NCBI RefSeq assembly: GCF_001547935.1
Contig: NZ_AP014636.1
Coordinates: 992,001 to 1,056,000 of the forward strand
Reading direction: 5' to 3'
Length of the DNA stretch: 64,000 nt
Source: Vibrio tritonius
Lineage (GTDB): Bacteria; Pseudomonadota; Gammaproteobacteria; Enterobacterales; Vibrionaceae
Part shown: positions 1-9,744 of the stretch, piece after piece
How the letters are laid out: each line of letters begins with the position of its first letter
Position numbering within the stretch: the stretch's first letter is position 1
The notes under the pieces: generated by a model
Told to the model about the DNA's origin: nothing
The model's database searches: none
Seen by the model: only the letters and a program-made list of their open reading frames with translations
Program-made: the position numbers and the translations under genes

Positions 1-1
1 A

Positions 2-18
2 AGCCTGTGTAACAGGCT
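2..18 (-). terminator. hairpin downstream of cobT
   Basis: A 7-bp perfect stem (AGCCTGT/ACAGGCT) with a 3-base loop lies 30 bases beyond the cobT stop. It is placed as expected for the end of the long cobalamin operon. The bases that would form the U-run on the minus strand fall outside the window, so its class as an intrinsic terminator is inferred. Confidence 0.5.
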
Positions 19-47
19 CGTTGTTTCGTATTGCGGGGAAAATCGGT

Positions 48-1106
48 TTATACCGGTTTAGGCAGTTCCAGTCCGTTATCTTCCATCTTACCCATGCGGT
101 TATACATGGCGTGCGCGGCATCGATAAATGGCATGGCAAGTACTGCGCCACTGCCCTCTCCTAAACGCAGTTCCATGTCAATAAATGGGCTGAGTTGCAG
201 CTGCTCTAACACCATTTCAGCGCCTTTTTCTGCCGAGCGATGTGACGGAATTAAATAGTCCCAAACACTAGGCACAATTTGGCACGCCAGTAGCGCGGCT
301 GCATAGGAAATAAAGCCATCGAGCACCACTGGAATCTGTTTGGCGGCTGCGCCTAAAATCGCCCCTGTCATGGCAGCCACATCATAGCCACCCACTTTCG
401 CTAAGATATCCACCGGATCCGTTGGGTTAGGAAAGTTAACGTCAATCGCCTGTTGCACAATCGATACCTTGTGCTTTAAACGGTCGCTAGGCAAATTCGC
501 CCCCAAGCCGACCACATCAATCGGGTCACGGCGCGTAATCACACACACTAACGCCGCTGCGGGAGTGGTGTTGGCGACACCGAGTTCCCCAATACCAATC
601 ACTTTAAGCGCTTCACGATCAATGCACTCTTGTACGTATAAGGCGCTATCGATAATCAGTTTTTCTGCAACGTCATAGGCCATGGCTGGGCCTTGAGCGA
701 TATTGCCACTGCCTCGTGCCACTTTGAGGTTGGTGACACCGGGTAATACTCCGCTATCGATACCCACATCGACCATTTCTACAGCCACTCGGTTCGCAAA
801 GGCAAGCGCAGCGACTCCTGTCTCGCCCTTAACCGTGTTTATGGCTTGAATTGCGGTAACTTCTCGAGGAGAAACAGCAACGTCTTCATCATACACACCG
901 TGGTCGGCGCCCATCACAAAAATCTTTTTACGCCCGATTTGCCACTCTGTCGTGCGGTAAATTGCTGCCAATTGACAGGCCAGTTGCTCTAGCTGTCCCA
1001 AACTACCCACGGGTTTGAACAGGCTCTCGACATGATGTTGAGCCTCAGTACGAACCTCATCATCAACGGGAAGGATACTTTCCGCTAACGCGACTAAAGA
1101 CATCAT
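48..1106 (-). CDS. cobT: nicotinate-nucleotide-dimethylbenzimidazole phosphoribosyltransferase CobT
   Basis: CobT makes alpha-ribazole 5'-phosphate from nicotinate mononucleotide and dimethylbenzimidazole, the lower-ligand activation step of nucleotide-loop assembly in the cytoplasm. The 352-residue protein has the usual family length and features: PVGSLGQLE near the N-terminus, the glycine-rich GIGELGVANTTPAAAL stretch near residue 175, and a conserved glutamate in the C-terminal RLGEGSGAVLA segment that should be the catalytic base. AGGAG precedes the ATGATG start. It is the last gene of the riboswitch-led cbi/cob operon, 38 bases after cobS. No bluB is visible in the window, so dimethylbenzimidazole must come from elsewhere. 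Confidence 0.96.
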   Translation of the reverse strand: MMSLVALAESILPVDDEVRTEAQHHVESLFKPVGSLGQLEQLACQLAAIYRTTEWQIGRKKIFVMGADHGVYDEDVAVSPREVTAIQAINTVKGETGVAALAFANRVAVEMVDVGIDSGVLPGVTNLKVARGSGNIAQGPAMAYDVAEKLIIDSALYVQECIDREALKVIGIGELGVANTTPAAALVCVITRRDPIDVVGLGANLPSDRLKHKVSIVQQAIDVNFPNPTDPVDILAKVGGYDVAAMTGAILGAAAKQIPVVLDGFISYAAALLACQIVPSVWDYLIPSHRSAEKGAEMVLEQLQLSPFIDMELRLGEGSGAVLAMPFIDAAHAMYNRMGKMEDNGLELPKPV

Positions 1107-1144
1107 TAGCGCTCACTCCTACTAATTACTCTTACTTAACGCTG

Positions 1145-1909
1145 TTAGGCAATCATACTCGCTGCACACAGCAATACTATGATTTCAAACAATTCGTTAC
1201 CGGCTCCTAGCGTATCTCCTGTCTGCCCACCTAAACTGTGATTAATGTAATAACGGTAAAGCAAACTAAAGAGATAAGACAAAATAAACACGCCAAACGC
1301 CATGCCACCGACAGCAAAAAACAGCAAAATAAAGCAGGTTAATAAGGTGATGAGATACGCTTGGCCGCCAATTTTGCCAATAAAAATATTCCCTAAGCCA
1401 TTTTCACGGGCGTACTCTTGCTCGTACATCAAGACCGACATCAAGGCGCGGCTGACCACTGGCGCTATGATCAACGTGGCATACGCTGCATGTGGATTCA
1501 TTTGCAGCAGTTTGGCGACTAACATCACTTTTAGAAGCAAACCAAAAATCAAGGCCAGAGTGCCGTGCGTACCAATACGGCTATCTTTCATGATTTCGAG
1601 CATACGCTCGCGCGTGCGCGCCGAGAAAATACCGTCACAGGTATCCGCTAGCCCATCGAGGTGTAAGCCTCCGGTCAATATCGCCATCATCAGTACATAA
1701 ATTACTGCGCTCACGCCGTTACCCAGTTGCAGATAATCCGCAGCAACGTGGGTCACAAACGCCGCTAAAGCACCGAGTATCAAGCCAACCCAAGGGAAAT
1801 AGATGATCCCTTTGTATGAATCCTTGAATTCAAAGCCATCGGTCCAATGCTGTGGCACCGGAATACGACTCATAAATTGCAGGGTTGCGAAAAACAGTTT
1901 CATGCTCAA
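1145..1909 (-). CDS. cobS: adenosylcobinamide-GDP ribazoletransferase CobS
   Basis: CobS joins adenosylcobinamide-GDP to alpha-ribazole (or its phosphate) to give cobalamin (phosphate), the last assembly reaction, in the inner membrane. The 254-residue sequence is strongly hydrophobic with several membrane helices, and contains the family motifs FMSRIPVP at the N-terminus and [14 protein letters not shown] near residue 80, whose acidic residues are expected to bind Mg2+. The C-terminal [13 protein letters not shown] motif is also present. Its start overlaps the cbiP stop by 4 bases, so translation is probably coupled. Length is normal for the family. Confidence 0.96.
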   Translation of the reverse strand: MSMKLFFATLQFMSRIPVPQHWTDGFEFKDSYKGIIYFPWVGLILGALAAFVTHVAADYLQLGNGVSAVIYVLMMAILTGGLHLDGLADTCDGIFSARTRERMLEIMKDSRIGTHGTLALIFGLLLKVMLVAKLLQMNPHAAYATLIIAPVVSRALMSVLMYEQEYARENGLGNIFIGKIGGQAYLITLLTCFILLFFAVGGMAFGVFILSYLFSLLYRYYINHSLGGQTGDTLGAGNELFEIIVLLCAASMIA

Positions 1910-3456
1910 TTATCCTCTGCCAACGTGAGTGGGAAATCATTCATAATGCGCTCAAGCTGTTCAATATCAAGCACTTTTTCAAGTTCATCGGCAAGCAGTT
2001 CAAACTGGCTATCTTTGTAAGCCACATAATCAAACACGTCATCCGCTAGAGGTTGTAGTCCTTTGCGTTGACGTAATCGGTTGAGTAAACGGCGTGTATA
2101 CGCACCGCTATCAAACAGTCCGTGAATATAGGTGCCCGCCACCAAACCATCGGCACTGACCGCACCATCACTCACAGTGACAACGTCACCATTACGCGAT
2201 TGAATCGTGGTTAAAGGCTGCATGCCTTCACCCAATTCGGTGTCGCCCATGTGAATTTCATAGCCTTGCAGCGTGGTATCGTCGCAAAAAAGCCCCGACC
2301 CAGAGACCATTTGCGCCATCACTTGCGTGGTGTGCTTCTCTTTAGCAAAACGCGTCACGGTATTGAGTAAACCAAGGCCCGCCATTTGGTCTATGCCCGA
2401 TTCTACTCCATCAATCAGCTGTTTACCCAGCATTTGATAGCCGCCGCAGATGCCAAGCACTGGCACTTGCTGAGCTGCCAAATCTTGAATCACCGCACTA
2501 AAACCCGATTCATTGAGATACGTTAAATCGCCCAATGTGTTTTTGCTGCCGGGAATGATCAAAAGATCCGGTTTGCCAATTTGGGCAGGTTGATTCACGT
2601 AACGCAGCTGCACATCGGGCTGCGCCGCTAACGCATTAAAATCGGTGAAATTGGAGATACGCGGCAAGCTCACTACCACGATGTCGAGCTTTTCACGGTC
2701 GCTGTGAATGCCGAGTTGCTGACGCAGTTTTTCCGGCTGCAGTGCCACACCATCTTCTTCTTCTAGATCCACATTAAGATACGGCACCACACCAATCACT
2801 GGCACGCCGGTCAGTTCTTCGATTTGGCGTAAACCGGATTCGAGTAACGCGACATCGCCACGGAATTTATTGATTATCACGCCTTTGACGCGTGCTTGCT
2901 CTTGGGGAGCCAGCAGCTTGATGGTGCCGTAGATAGAAGCAAACACGCCGCCGCGGTCGATATCCGCCACCAAAATCACCGGGGCGTTAATCAGCTCCGC
3001 CATGCCCATATTGACGATATCGCGATCGCGCAAGTTAATTTCTGCTGGGCTACCCGCACCTTCGAGCACCACGGTGTCGAACTCTTGAGTGAGTTCTGTA
3101 AAGGCTTGCCACACTTTTTGTTGTAGCTGGGGTTTGTATTCGTGATAGGTTACCGCTTCCATATTGTCGAGCACTTTGCCCATCACAATCACTTGCGAGC
3201 GGCGTTCACCAGTGGGTTTGAGTAACACCGGATTCATGCGCACATCGGCATCGATGCCAGCGGCTTCTGCTTGAAAAATCTGCGCGCGCCCCATCTCTTC
3301 ACCGGTTTTGGTGATGCCAGAGTTGAGCGCCATATTTTGCGCTTTAAATGGAGTGACAGCGTCACCTCTACGTTTAAAAATGCGGCACAAACCGGCTACA
3401 AGAATGCTTTTCCCAACGTCAGAGGCCGTTCCCTGAATCATAATGGCGCGACTCAT
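1906..3456 (-). CDS. cbiP: adenosylcobyric acid synthase CbiP (CobQ)
   Basis: This glutamine-dependent amidase amidates carboxyls b, d, e and g of adenosylcobyrinate a,c-diamide. The N-terminal P-loop-like domain starts [13 protein letters not shown], and the C-terminal class I glutamine amidotransferase domain has the nucleophile loop [10 protein letters not shown] with its cysteine and a later HGLFDS histidine. I start it at the ATG at 3456 (MSRAIMIQG), which has AGGAG eight bases upstream; the frame stays open to 3510 but that extension is unlike the family. This gives 516 residues. It follows a hairpin that separates it from cbiL and overlaps cobS by 4 bases. Confidence 0.95.
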   Translation of the reverse strand: MSRAIMIQGTASDVGKSILVAGLCRIFKRRGDAVTPFKAQNMALNSGITKTGEEMGRAQIFQAEAAGIDADVRMNPVLLKPTGERRSQVIVMGKVLDNMEAVTYHEYKPQLQQKVWQAFTELTQEFDTVVLEGAGSPAEINLRDRDIVNMGMAELINAPVILVADIDRGGVFASIYGTIKLLAPQEQARVKGVIINKFRGDVALLESGLRQIEELTGVPVIGVVPYLNVDLEEEDGVALQPEKLRQQLGIHSDREKLDIVVVSLPRISNFTDFNALAAQPDVQLRYVNQPAQIGKPDLLIIPGSKNTLGDLTYLNESGFSAVIQDLAAQQVPVLGICGGYQMLGKQLIDGVESGIDQMAGLGLLNTVTRFAKEKHTTQVMAQMVSGSGLFCDDTTLQGYEIHMGDTELGEGMQPLTTIQSRNGDVVTVSDGAVSADGLVAGTYIHGLFDSGAYTRRLLNRLRQRKGLQPLADDVFDYVAYKDSQFELLADELEKVLDIEQLERIMNDFPLTLAEDN

Positions 3457-3506
3457 GCCCGCTCCTTTTTGTTTGTTTTTTTCATCATTATCAGGCTCGG
3501 ATAATA

Positions 3507-3536
3507 TCAAAAAGGCGTTATCTAAGATAACGCCTT
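3507..3536 (-). terminator. intrinsic-terminator-like hairpin inside the cobalamin operon
   Basis: An 11-bp perfect stem, AAGGCGTTATC/GATAACGCCTT with a 3-base loop, is followed on the minus strand by a run of five T. It lies between the stop of cbiL (3556) and the start of cbiP (3456), so it would end or attenuate the upstream transcript before cbiP-cobS-cobT. No second riboswitch or obvious promoter is seen in the short gap. Confidence 0.7.
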
Positions 3537-3555
3537 GTTTGTTAACCCGTCATTT

Positions 3556-4290
3556 TTAACCGGAAACTTTCGCGCTCCATGCACGGTTCACCACAATCGT
3601 TGAGAAATACGGCAGTTTCTCGTCATCGGGCACCGCCATTAAATCGCGATACGTCACTTCTGTGTCCATGGAAGCATTGGCCATCATTACCGCGTGATCG
3701 ACTAAATCCAACTCTCGCAGCAGTTCGCGAATTTGTTGGAAACGACCATACACCTTCATCAACACCACACATTCGTGATTTTGTAAGGCAGCCGTTAATA
3801 CTTCTGGCTCTGCGGTACACGACATCACCGCCATGGATTGCTGCTCCATCGCCAGTGGGAATTGCGCCGCAGAAGCAATGCAAGAATAAGAAGAAATGCC
3901 CGGAATCACTTCCATCGGCAAGTTCTTGTCGTGTAAACGTTCAAGTAGGAAGACCCAAGTAGCAAACAGCATGCTGTCGCCAAGGGTAATAAAGCCCACT
4001 TGTTTACCCGCCCGCACATCGTGTTCAATGTCTTGCGCTACGGCATCCCACACTTCGGCTTTTTCATCCGCATTGGCGGTCATGGGGAAATGACGCTCTT
4101 CCAATTGCACTTGTTCACCAAGATATTCACGCACAATAGAGAGCGCTAAACTGTCTCCGCCTTTACGCCCAGCCGGCGCGTACAGCACATCTAATTTACC
4201 GAGCAAACGCGCTGCGCGCACGGTGATCAAATCACTCGCGCCGGGGCCTGTGCCCATGGCGTACAGTTTTCCTTTACTCATTTCCTTCAC
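3556..4290 (-). CDS. cbiL: cobalt-factor II C20-methyltransferase CbiL
   Basis: CbiL uses S-adenosylmethionine to methylate C20 of cobalt-sirohydrochlorin (cobalt-factor II), the first methylation after cobalt insertion. The tetrapyrrole methylase fold is shown by the N-terminal GTGPGASDLITVRAARLL motif, the GDSMLFATW loop near residue 103, and PGISSYSCIASA near residue 130. The 244-residue frame starts with GTG at 4290, which has AAGGAA nine bases upstream; the ATG at 4281 has no room for a ribosome binding site. It follows cbiK by 16 bases. Confidence 0.94.
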   Translation of the reverse strand: MKEMSKGKLYAMGTGPGASDLITVRAARLLGKLDVLYAPAGRKGGDSLALSIVREYLGEQVQLEERHFPMTANADEKAEVWDAVAQDIEHDVRAGKQVGFITLGDSMLFATWVFLLERLHDKNLPMEVIPGISSYSCIASAAQFPLAMEQQSMAVMSCTAEPEVLTAALQNHECVVLMKVYGRFQQIRELLRELDLVDHAVMMANASMDTEVTYRDLMAVPDDEKLPYFSTIVVNRAWSAKVSG

Positions 4291-4306
4291 TTATATTGGT
4301 TCCTTG

Positions 4307-5083
4307 TTATTCTGCTAGCGCTTGCGCTAAGTGCTCTGCAAACATGTCACGAATCATTGGGTTCTCACCCAACCCTTGCACGATAGGCTCAGCTTCAATA
4401 CCCGCTTGGGTGATCACGGTTTTCCACGAATCCTCTTCGTCTGATGCCATGTCGTTAGTGGCGTGATCGCCAGCCACCAGCATCAGCGGCATCAGGTACA
4501 CTTTGCGCACCTGTTCTTTATGCAAACGCTTAATCACGGTTTCGATTTCTGGGTAGCTCTCTACAGCGCCCACCACCATCGGCAGCTTTTGATCCATTAA
4601 CATATGGTCTAAACACGCATACGCAGCGAATGCATGGTGAGTGGCACCGTGCCCCATCAATACAAGGCGTTCATCTGCTGCCAATTTAGGCGATTGATGT
4701 TTCAGTGCCGCAATCAAATCTTGGTAATCGTCATAACTGCTCAGCAGAGGCAAGCCGATGTTCAAACGAGCAAATTTGCCTTGAAAACTCTTAATTTCAC
4801 GAGCGATTTTTTCGTACTCATCACCATTAATGATGTGCAGCGATTGCACTAGAACATCTTCGTAACCCGCATCCAACAAAGCTTGCAGCGCTTGCTCTGG
4901 GTTGTTGATTTGTACGTTGTCGCGACGAGCTAACTTCTTAATGATCATTGAAGAAGTAAACGCACGAAACGCATCACGATCTGGGTGAGCGTCAGCTAAA
5001 GTCTGTTCGCACGCCACAATGTTTTTTTCCATTGTCTCTGGGTAACTGGTCCCAAAGCTGATCACTAACAAGGCTTTTTTCAT
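4307..5083 (-). CDS. cbiK: sirohydrochlorin cobaltochelatase CbiK
   Basis: CbiK is the ATP-independent chelatase that inserts Co2+ into sirohydrochlorin, which fixes this locus as the early-cobalt (anaerobic) route. The 258-residue protein begins MKKALLVISFGTSYPET, as in enteric CbiK. Histidines expected to hold the metal lie in MGHGATHHA near residue 145 and AGDHATNDM near residue 207. The start at 5083 is chosen over the longer open frame because GGAAAG lies just upstream and homology begins here. No signal peptide is seen, so this is the cytoplasmic form and not a periplasmic heme-binding version. Confidence 0.95.
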   Translation of the reverse strand: MKKALLVISFGTSYPETMEKNIVACEQTLADAHPDRDAFRAFTSSMIIKKLARRDNVQINNPEQALQALLDAGYEDVLVQSLHIINGDEYEKIAREIKSFQGKFARLNIGLPLLSSYDDYQDLIAALKHQSPKLAADERLVLMGHGATHHAFAAYACLDHMLMDQKLPMVVGAVESYPEIETVIKRLHKEQVRKVYLMPLMLVAGDHATNDMASDEEDSWKTVITQAGIEAEPIVQGLGENPMIRDMFAEHLAQALAE

Positions 5084-5150
5084 GTTTCTTTCCAGATTAA
5101 GGGAGATGCGCGCACAAAGGTGCTTCATCCGCATCTCGATTAGAGTCTAT

Positions 5151-5966
5151 TTATTCGTGTTCTTGGGTTCCAATCCACTGGGTAAACAGGGACTGACAAG
5201 CGGATAATTCACTTAACACGGCGTGGTATTCCCCACTGAGCACCGGCTGTGGACGTTCAATCACAACACACGCAATGCCGAGTTCTAAACACGGACGCAT
5301 CTTTTCTAAAAAGCCGCCCGCTTGACCCGATTCTTTGGTCACCATCACATCCGGTGCGACCGTTTTGTATAGCGCATGGTTGAAGGCTTCACTGAACGGC
5401 CCTTTCATGGCAATCAAGTTATCCACGCCCAAACCAAGCGCTTCACATTGCTGCATGACTTGGGCGATCGGCAATACACGGGCAATCAAATTTTGCTCCG
5501 GTAATTGCTGGCAAAATGTGCCGAGATCTTTACTGCCGGTGGTGAGCAGCACTTTCTGCCACCCTTGGCTTTTTATCTCTTCGCACGCTTGCTGCACCGA
5601 TTCCACCCGAGTAATCAGTTCATGATCAATATGTTGACTTTGGCGTTCAAAGCGCACCAACGGCAGGTTTAACCCGATACTTGCGGTCATGATGTTTTGA
5701 CGCAGCTCTTGCGCATATGGATGCGCCGCATCAATCACATGGGTAATGTGATGGTCGGTCATCCACTGCTGCATTTGCGCGACATCCATGCGCCCGACAA
5801 TCAATTCACCTTGAATGCAAGGCTTGCCATCGCTGCCTTGCGCCATTTGGCGACCGGCATCGGTCGCCACAGAAAAGGTGTAATGAATGCCTAATTGCTC
5901 CAGTTCACGACATACGGTAATGGAATCCGACGTGCCACCAAAGACCAATAACTTAGGAGAACTCAC
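5151..5966 (-). CDS. cbiJ: cobalt-precorrin-6A reductase CbiJ
   Basis: CbiJ (CobK family) reduces the macrocycle of cobalt-precorrin-6A with a pyridine nucleotide. The 271-residue protein opens with the dinucleotide-binding stretch LLVFGGTSDSITVCREL and has the family's THVIDAAHPYAQELRQN motif near residue 76, as well as the VTKESGQAGGFLEKM motif near residue 209. Its start overlaps the end of cbiH by 4 bases, consistent with coupled translation in the operon. The length fits the family. Assignment rests on motifs and on its place among the other cbi genes. Confidence 0.93.
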   Translation of the reverse strand: MSSPKLLVFGGTSDSITVCRELEQLGIHYTFSVATDAGRQMAQGSDGKPCIQGELIVGRMDVAQMQQWMTDHHITHVIDAAHPYAQELRQNIMTASIGLNLPLVRFERQSQHIDHELITRVESVQQACEEIKSQGWQKVLLTTGSKDLGTFCQQLPEQNLIARVLPIAQVMQQCEALGLGVDNLIAMKGPFSEAFNHALYKTVAPDVMVTKESGQAGGFLEKMRPCLELGIACVVIERPQPVLSGEYHAVLSELSACQSLFTQWIGTQEHE

Positions 5967-6766
5967 TGTGCTTCGCCTGCCAGTTCAGCGTCAGTTGTCG
6001 TTTCTTCTACCGGCGCACTTTCATCAGCTGCATCATCTCGTGCCACTTCATAACCGCGCGGTGTTACCATCAAGCCATTTTCAATGTAAGTCGATTTATT
6101 GCCGACAATCACCAAGGTGCGCATGTCAACCAATTCAAAATCCATCTCTTCGAACGTGGTGATCCATTTTTCTTCTTTACGACGACCCGCTTCTTTGACG
6201 ATGCCCACTGGCGTTTTGCCGTCGACAAACGGTGCCATCAGTTCAAACGCGCGTTTCAAATGACCTTCGCGACCGCGACTGCGTGGGTTGTAGAAACAGA
6301 CCACAAAGTCCGCTTCGGCTGCGGATTTCACCCGTTGTTCAATCACTTCCCAAGGGGTTAATAGGTCGCTCAAGCTGATGTGACAAAAATCGTGCATCAA
6401 AGGTGCGCCAAGCACAGAAGCGGCAGCAATACTGGCGGTCATGCCCGGAATCACTTTCACTTCCACGTCCCATTTTTGGCGTGTCACCATTTCTAAAATC
6501 AAGCCCGCCATGCCATACACGCCCGCATCACCACTGCTGATGATAGAAACGGTTTTGCCTTCTTGCGCCAACTCAAGCGCCGTGGTGCAACGCTCAATCT
6601 CTTTACACATGCCGGTTTTGATGACGGTTTTATCTTTGATCAGCTCTTTCATCAAATGGGTGTAGGTTTTGTAACCCACAACGATGTCCGATTCTTCAAT
6701 GGCGCGGCGCGCTTCAAAGGTCATCATATCTAGGCCACCAGGGCCAATACCTACCACGTATAACAT
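5963..6766 (-). CDS. cbiH: cobalt-factor III C17-methyltransferase CbiH
   Basis: CbiH methylates C17 and drives ring contraction of the corrin precursor. The 267-residue protein has the methylase N-terminus [19 protein letters not shown], the GDAGVYGMAGL loop near residue 79, and PGMTASIAAASVLGAPL near residue 104. NPRSRGREGHLKRAF near residue 160 is typical of the CobJ/CbiH branch. An acidic tail of roughly 25 residues after the catalytic domain is unusual compared with the short enteric enzyme and has no recognisable function. The start overlaps the end of cbiG by 16 bases. Confidence 0.94.
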   Translation of the reverse strand: MLYVVGIGPGGLDMMTFEARRAIEESDIVVGYKTYTHLMKELIKDKTVIKTGMCKEIERCTTALELAQEGKTVSIISSGDAGVYGMAGLILEMVTRQKWDVEVKVIPGMTASIAAASVLGAPLMHDFCHISLSDLLTPWEVIEQRVKSAAEADFVVCFYNPRSRGREGHLKRAFELMAPFVDGKTPVGIVKEAGRRKEEKWITTFEEMDFELVDMRTLVIVGNKSTYIENGLMVTPRGYEVARDDAADESAPVEETTTDAELAGEAQ

Positions 6767-7839
6767 GCTTTTTTAACTCCAAAAGTGAAGGTCATGCCTT
6801 GTTGTTTCACGGTATCTCCGACCAAACACCCTTGGCTTATGATCCAGGCTGAGGGCTGAGAAACGGCGCCAACACCGACCGTTTTTCTAACAAACTCTGA
6901 TTCTGGGCCACTCCAGCCCGAATCGTTTAATTGTGCCGCGCTGAAAAAGCTCAGCGAAGCGTAATACTGTTGAGCCAACTGCAAAATCGCAGGCTCATCG
7001 TGTTTAACATCAATGCTGGCAAACTGGGTTAACGCCAAAGGATGCCAATTGCGCTCTTGCAGTAATTCAGCAAAGCTCTGCGCCATTAAGCTCGGTTCAA
7101 GGTCGCGGCGACAGCCCATGCCGACAACAAGTTGCTGCGGCACGATATGATAAGCATTTGAAAGTGCCGACCACTCACCTAACTCTTGCTGCATCGAGAC
7201 CAGCAGTACATGGTCGCAATAACCCGCTTCGCTTGGCTGCTCAAGCTGGGTTAGACCACGTAAATCAAGCCGATTGAGATCCAAATCGAGCCAAGCGATT
7301 GTGCACTGATCAAAATAGATCCCTACTTTTTCACCGCTAACCAAGGCTTGATTAAGCACTTTTACCGCGTCACGAAAATCCACCATGGTGGCGCCAAGTT
7401 GCTTGACCAACACATCAATCGCGCAAATCTGATTCACATCCGTTGCGGTGGTGATCACTGGCGTTGCGCCCACGCGAGCCGCCAATTGACACGCCAGTTC
7501 GTTCGCGCCGCCAATGTGCCCAGACAGCAAGCTAATGACATGCTGCCCTTTTTCATCCATCACCAGTACGGCAGGATCGTGCAGTTTGTCTTGCACTAGT
7601 AGTGCTAAGGTGCGCACCACAATCCCGCACGCACCAATCACGATGATTGCTTCGTCGCGAGCAAAAGCTTCCGCTAAGGTGGCAGCAAAACTGCCACTAA
7701 ACGCAGTAAAACCCGGTTTGAGGTATTTCTCGGCGCAGTAACATTTCACCGGCCACAACGCTTGAATGCGCTCGGCCAATGCCTGCCCACCCGGGGTTAA
7801 CGAGAGTAACGATACCCTTGCGGGATCAGCGATACTCAT
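6751..7839 (-). CDS. cbiG: cobalt-precorrin-5A hydrolase CbiG
   Basis: CbiG opens the delta-lactone of cobalt-precorrin-5A and releases acetaldehyde, a step found only in the anaerobic pathway. The protein shows the N-terminal half with [11 protein letters not shown] and [16 protein letters not shown] and a C-terminal CbiG domain with VVGMGCRRD and [17 protein letters not shown] use the ATG at 7839 (MSIADPARV), preceded by GGAG at good spacing, giving 362 residues; five extra codons are open upstream. The gene overlaps both cbiF and cbiH. Confidence 0.94.
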   Translation of the reverse strand: MSIADPARVSLLSLTPGGQALAERIQALWPVKCYCAEKYLKPGFTAFSGSFAATLAEAFARDEAIIVIGACGIVVRTLALLVQDKLHDPAVLVMDEKGQHVISLLSGHIGGANELACQLAARVGATPVITTATDVNQICAIDVLVKQLGATMVDFRDAVKVLNQALVSGEKVGIYFDQCTIAWLDLDLNRLDLRGLTQLEQPSEAGYCDHVLLVSMQQELGEWSALSNAYHIVPQQLVVGMGCRRDLEPSLMAQSFAELLQERNWHPLALTQFASIDVKHDEPAILQLAQQYYASLSFFSAAQLNDSGWSGPESEFVRKTVGVGAVSQPSAWIISQGCLVGDTVKQQGMTFTFGVKKACYTW

Positions 7840-8590
7840 GGCTAAACTCCGCATCGTAGAGTTTGGAGTAGTGATACTCTTCCCCTAAGAAGCGCCCGAC
7901 CAAAATCAGTGCGGTTTTGTTGATGCCAGCTGCATTCACTTGCTCAGCAATATCGGTTAAATCGCCGCGAATGATTTGGCAATCATCCCACGTGGCTTTG
8001 TACACCACCGCCGCTGGCGTCTCTTGTGGGTAACCGCCTTTGAGAAGCTGTTTCACCACACTCTCAATGCCTTGCACTGAAAGGAAAATCGCCATCGACG
8101 TTTGATGGGCCGCAAAGCGTTCAATCGATTCCAATTCCGGCGTTGGCGTACGACCTGCCATGCGGGTAATCACCAAGCTTTGTGACACTTCAGGAACCGT
8201 GTATTCCACGCCCAATTCCGACGCTGCGCCCAAGAAAGAAGAGACCCCCGCCACAGAGCGAAAACCAATGCCGTGTTTACCCAGCTCTTCCCCTTGTTCA
8301 CGAATTGAACCGTACAGCGACAAATCACCAGTTTGCAGACGCACCACCAGCTTGCCAGCTTTGATGCCGCTCACCATCAATTCGGTGATTTGATCAAGGT
8401 GCAAATACGCACTGTCGTGACATTCTGCTTCTGGTTTGCAGTAATTGAGCAGCTCTTTATTGATCAGCGATCCCGCGTAAATCACCACGTCGGCTTGGCT
8501 AAGAATGTTGTAGCCTTTGAGGGTAATCAGTTCTGGGTCGCCGGGACCTGCCCCCACGAAGTACACCATCGAAGGATCATACGTTGCCAT
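7826..8590 (-). CDS. cbiF: cobalt-precorrin-4 C11-methyltransferase CbiF
   Basis: CbiF transfers a methyl group from S-adenosylmethionine to C11 of cobalt-precorrin-4. Its methylase signature is intact: [18 protein letters not shown] at the N-terminus, a [14 protein letters not shown] loop near residue 85, and [21 protein letters not shown] near residue 113. The start at 8590 ([11 protein letters not shown]) has GGGGAAAG upstream and gives 254 residues, the family length; the 26-residue upstream extension lies inside cbiT and is not credible. It overlaps cbiT by 14 bases and cbiG by 14 bases. Confidence 0.95.
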   Translation of the reverse strand: MATYDPSMVYFVGAGPGDPELITLKGYNILSQADVVIYAGSLINKELLNYCKPEAECHDSAYLHLDQITELMVSGIKAGKLVVRLQTGDLSLYGSIREQGEELGKHGIGFRSVAGVSSFLGAASELGVEYTVPEVSQSLVITRMAGRTPTPELESIERFAAHQTSMAIFLSVQGIESVVKQLLKGGYPQETPAAVVYKATWDDCQIIRGDLTDIAEQVNAAGINKTALILVGRFLGEEYHYSKLYDAEFSHEYR

Positions 8591-9152
8591 GAGCTTTCCC
8601 CTTTTTACACGACACCACAAAGGTCGGGTTATTTGGTTTGAAGTAGTAACCTTTGCCGAGTGTGGCATAGTTAGACACCAAAATTTGGCAGCAATCGAGA
8701 TCGTCTACGTCACACTGTTTCAGGTGGTTAAGCGCCTCGTTAAGGTTATCTTGCAAAATAAAGCTCAATACCAAACGCCCTTTTTCCATCAGGTGCTCTA
8801 GGCTCCAATCGATGATGTCGGTAAGATTACCGCCGCTGCCACCAATGAACATCGCATCCACATGACCGGTGAAATCACACGGCGCTTTTGCCGGAATCAC
8901 TTTGATCTGTTCACAGCCAAAACGCTGGCAGTTGTCTTTGATCAAATCAACCGCTTGTGGTTTTTGCTCAATGGCGATGATGTTCAAATTAGGATGACGA
9001 ATTGCCGCTTCGATCGCGACACTACCGGTGCCTGCACCGACATCCACAAAGCGACTCGCGTGATGTAAATCCAATCGTTCTAATACTACCGAGCGCACTT
9101 CACGCTTGGTCATTGGGACGGTTTCGCCCCGTAAAAATTCACTGTCTTTCAT
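8577..9152 (-). CDS. cbiT: cobalt-precorrin-6B C15-methyltransferase (decarboxylating) CbiT
   Basis: CbiT methylates C15 and decarboxylates the C12 acetate side chain; together with CbiE it does the work of the fused CobL. The 191-residue protein has a Rossmann methyltransferase core with the SAM-binding motif [16 protein letters not shown] near residue 38 and [13 protein letters not shown] near residue 107. It starts [19 protein letters not shown], a typical CbiT N-terminus. The gene overlaps cbiE by 14 bases. Confidence 0.95.
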   Translation of the reverse strand: MKDSEFLRGETVPMTKREVRSVVLERLDLHHASRFVDVGAGTGSVAIEAAIRHPNLNIIAIEQKPQAVDLIKDNCQRFGCEQIKVIPAKAPCDFTGHVDAMFIGGSGGNLTDIIDWSLEHLMEKGRLVLSFILQDNLNEALNHLKQCDVDDLDCCQILVSNYATLGKGYYFKPNNPTFVVSCKKGKAHGNV

Positions 9153-9744
9153 TGACTATTATCACCACATTCATGTCGTATTCTGCCTGCACTTGCTCGG
9201 GAGCGAGCACAGAAATCCTTTGGGTTGGGTAACCGAGGTTTTCACCAATGATCATGGTCCGTTTGAAGCCGCGCGACAGGATTTCCTGTGCGATTTGATA
9301 AGGGCCGATCACCTTGTCGGTCACTAATGCCGTTTTGTCGTGCATTAAAATAAAATCCAAATTGGGCTGCTTGCCGTGGCTACTGGTGATGTACACATCG
9401 TTCATATCCAGCCCCACCGCACTAAACAGCGCTTGAATCGAGCTGATGCCCGGTACAATTTGGCGCTCATGCTCAGCAAAGGCTTCGGCAATGCGTTTAC
9501 CAATGCCAAACAACATGGGGTCGCCCGAGGCGAGCACCACAATCTTGCGCGTTTGGTTAACGCGCAGCCATTCGATGGTGGCATCGATATCGACGCCCAT
9601 CAGATGTTTTTCTGCGGGGTGTTCATCAAATTCACTAAGGAGACGTCGCCAGCCAACCAGCACATCCGCTTCATCGATCAAAGCTTGCGCTGCATGGGTG
9701 ATCAGCGCTTTATCGCCGGGTCCGGTACCAATTACGCTGATCAT
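9139..9744 (-). CDS. cbiE: cobalt-precorrin-7 C5-methyltransferase CbiE
   Basis: CbiE methylates C5 of cobalt-precorrin-7. The 201-residue protein has the methylase N-terminus [18 protein letters not shown], the [17 protein letters not shown] loop near residue 72 and [16 protein letters not shown] near residue 97. It is encoded separately from cbiT, unlike the fused CobL of aerobic pathways. Its ATG overlaps the cbiD stop (ATGA), which points to coupled translation. Confidence 0.94.
   Translation of the reverse strand: MISVIGTGPGDKALITHAAQALIDEADVLVGWRRLLSEFDEHPAEKHLMGVDIDATIEWLRVNQTRKIVVLASGDPMLFGIGKRIAEAFAEHERQIVPGISSIQALFSAVGLDMNDVYITSSHGKQPNLDFILMHDKTALVTDKVIGPYQIAQEILSRGFKRTMIIGENLGYPTQRISVLAPEQVQAEYDMNVVIIVNERQ

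Noticed and set aside
3579..3962. 127-codon plus-strand ORF opposite cbiL
   Set aside because: It lies entirely antisense to a clear methyltransferase gene, has Ser/Pro/Arg-rich shadow composition and no start signals.
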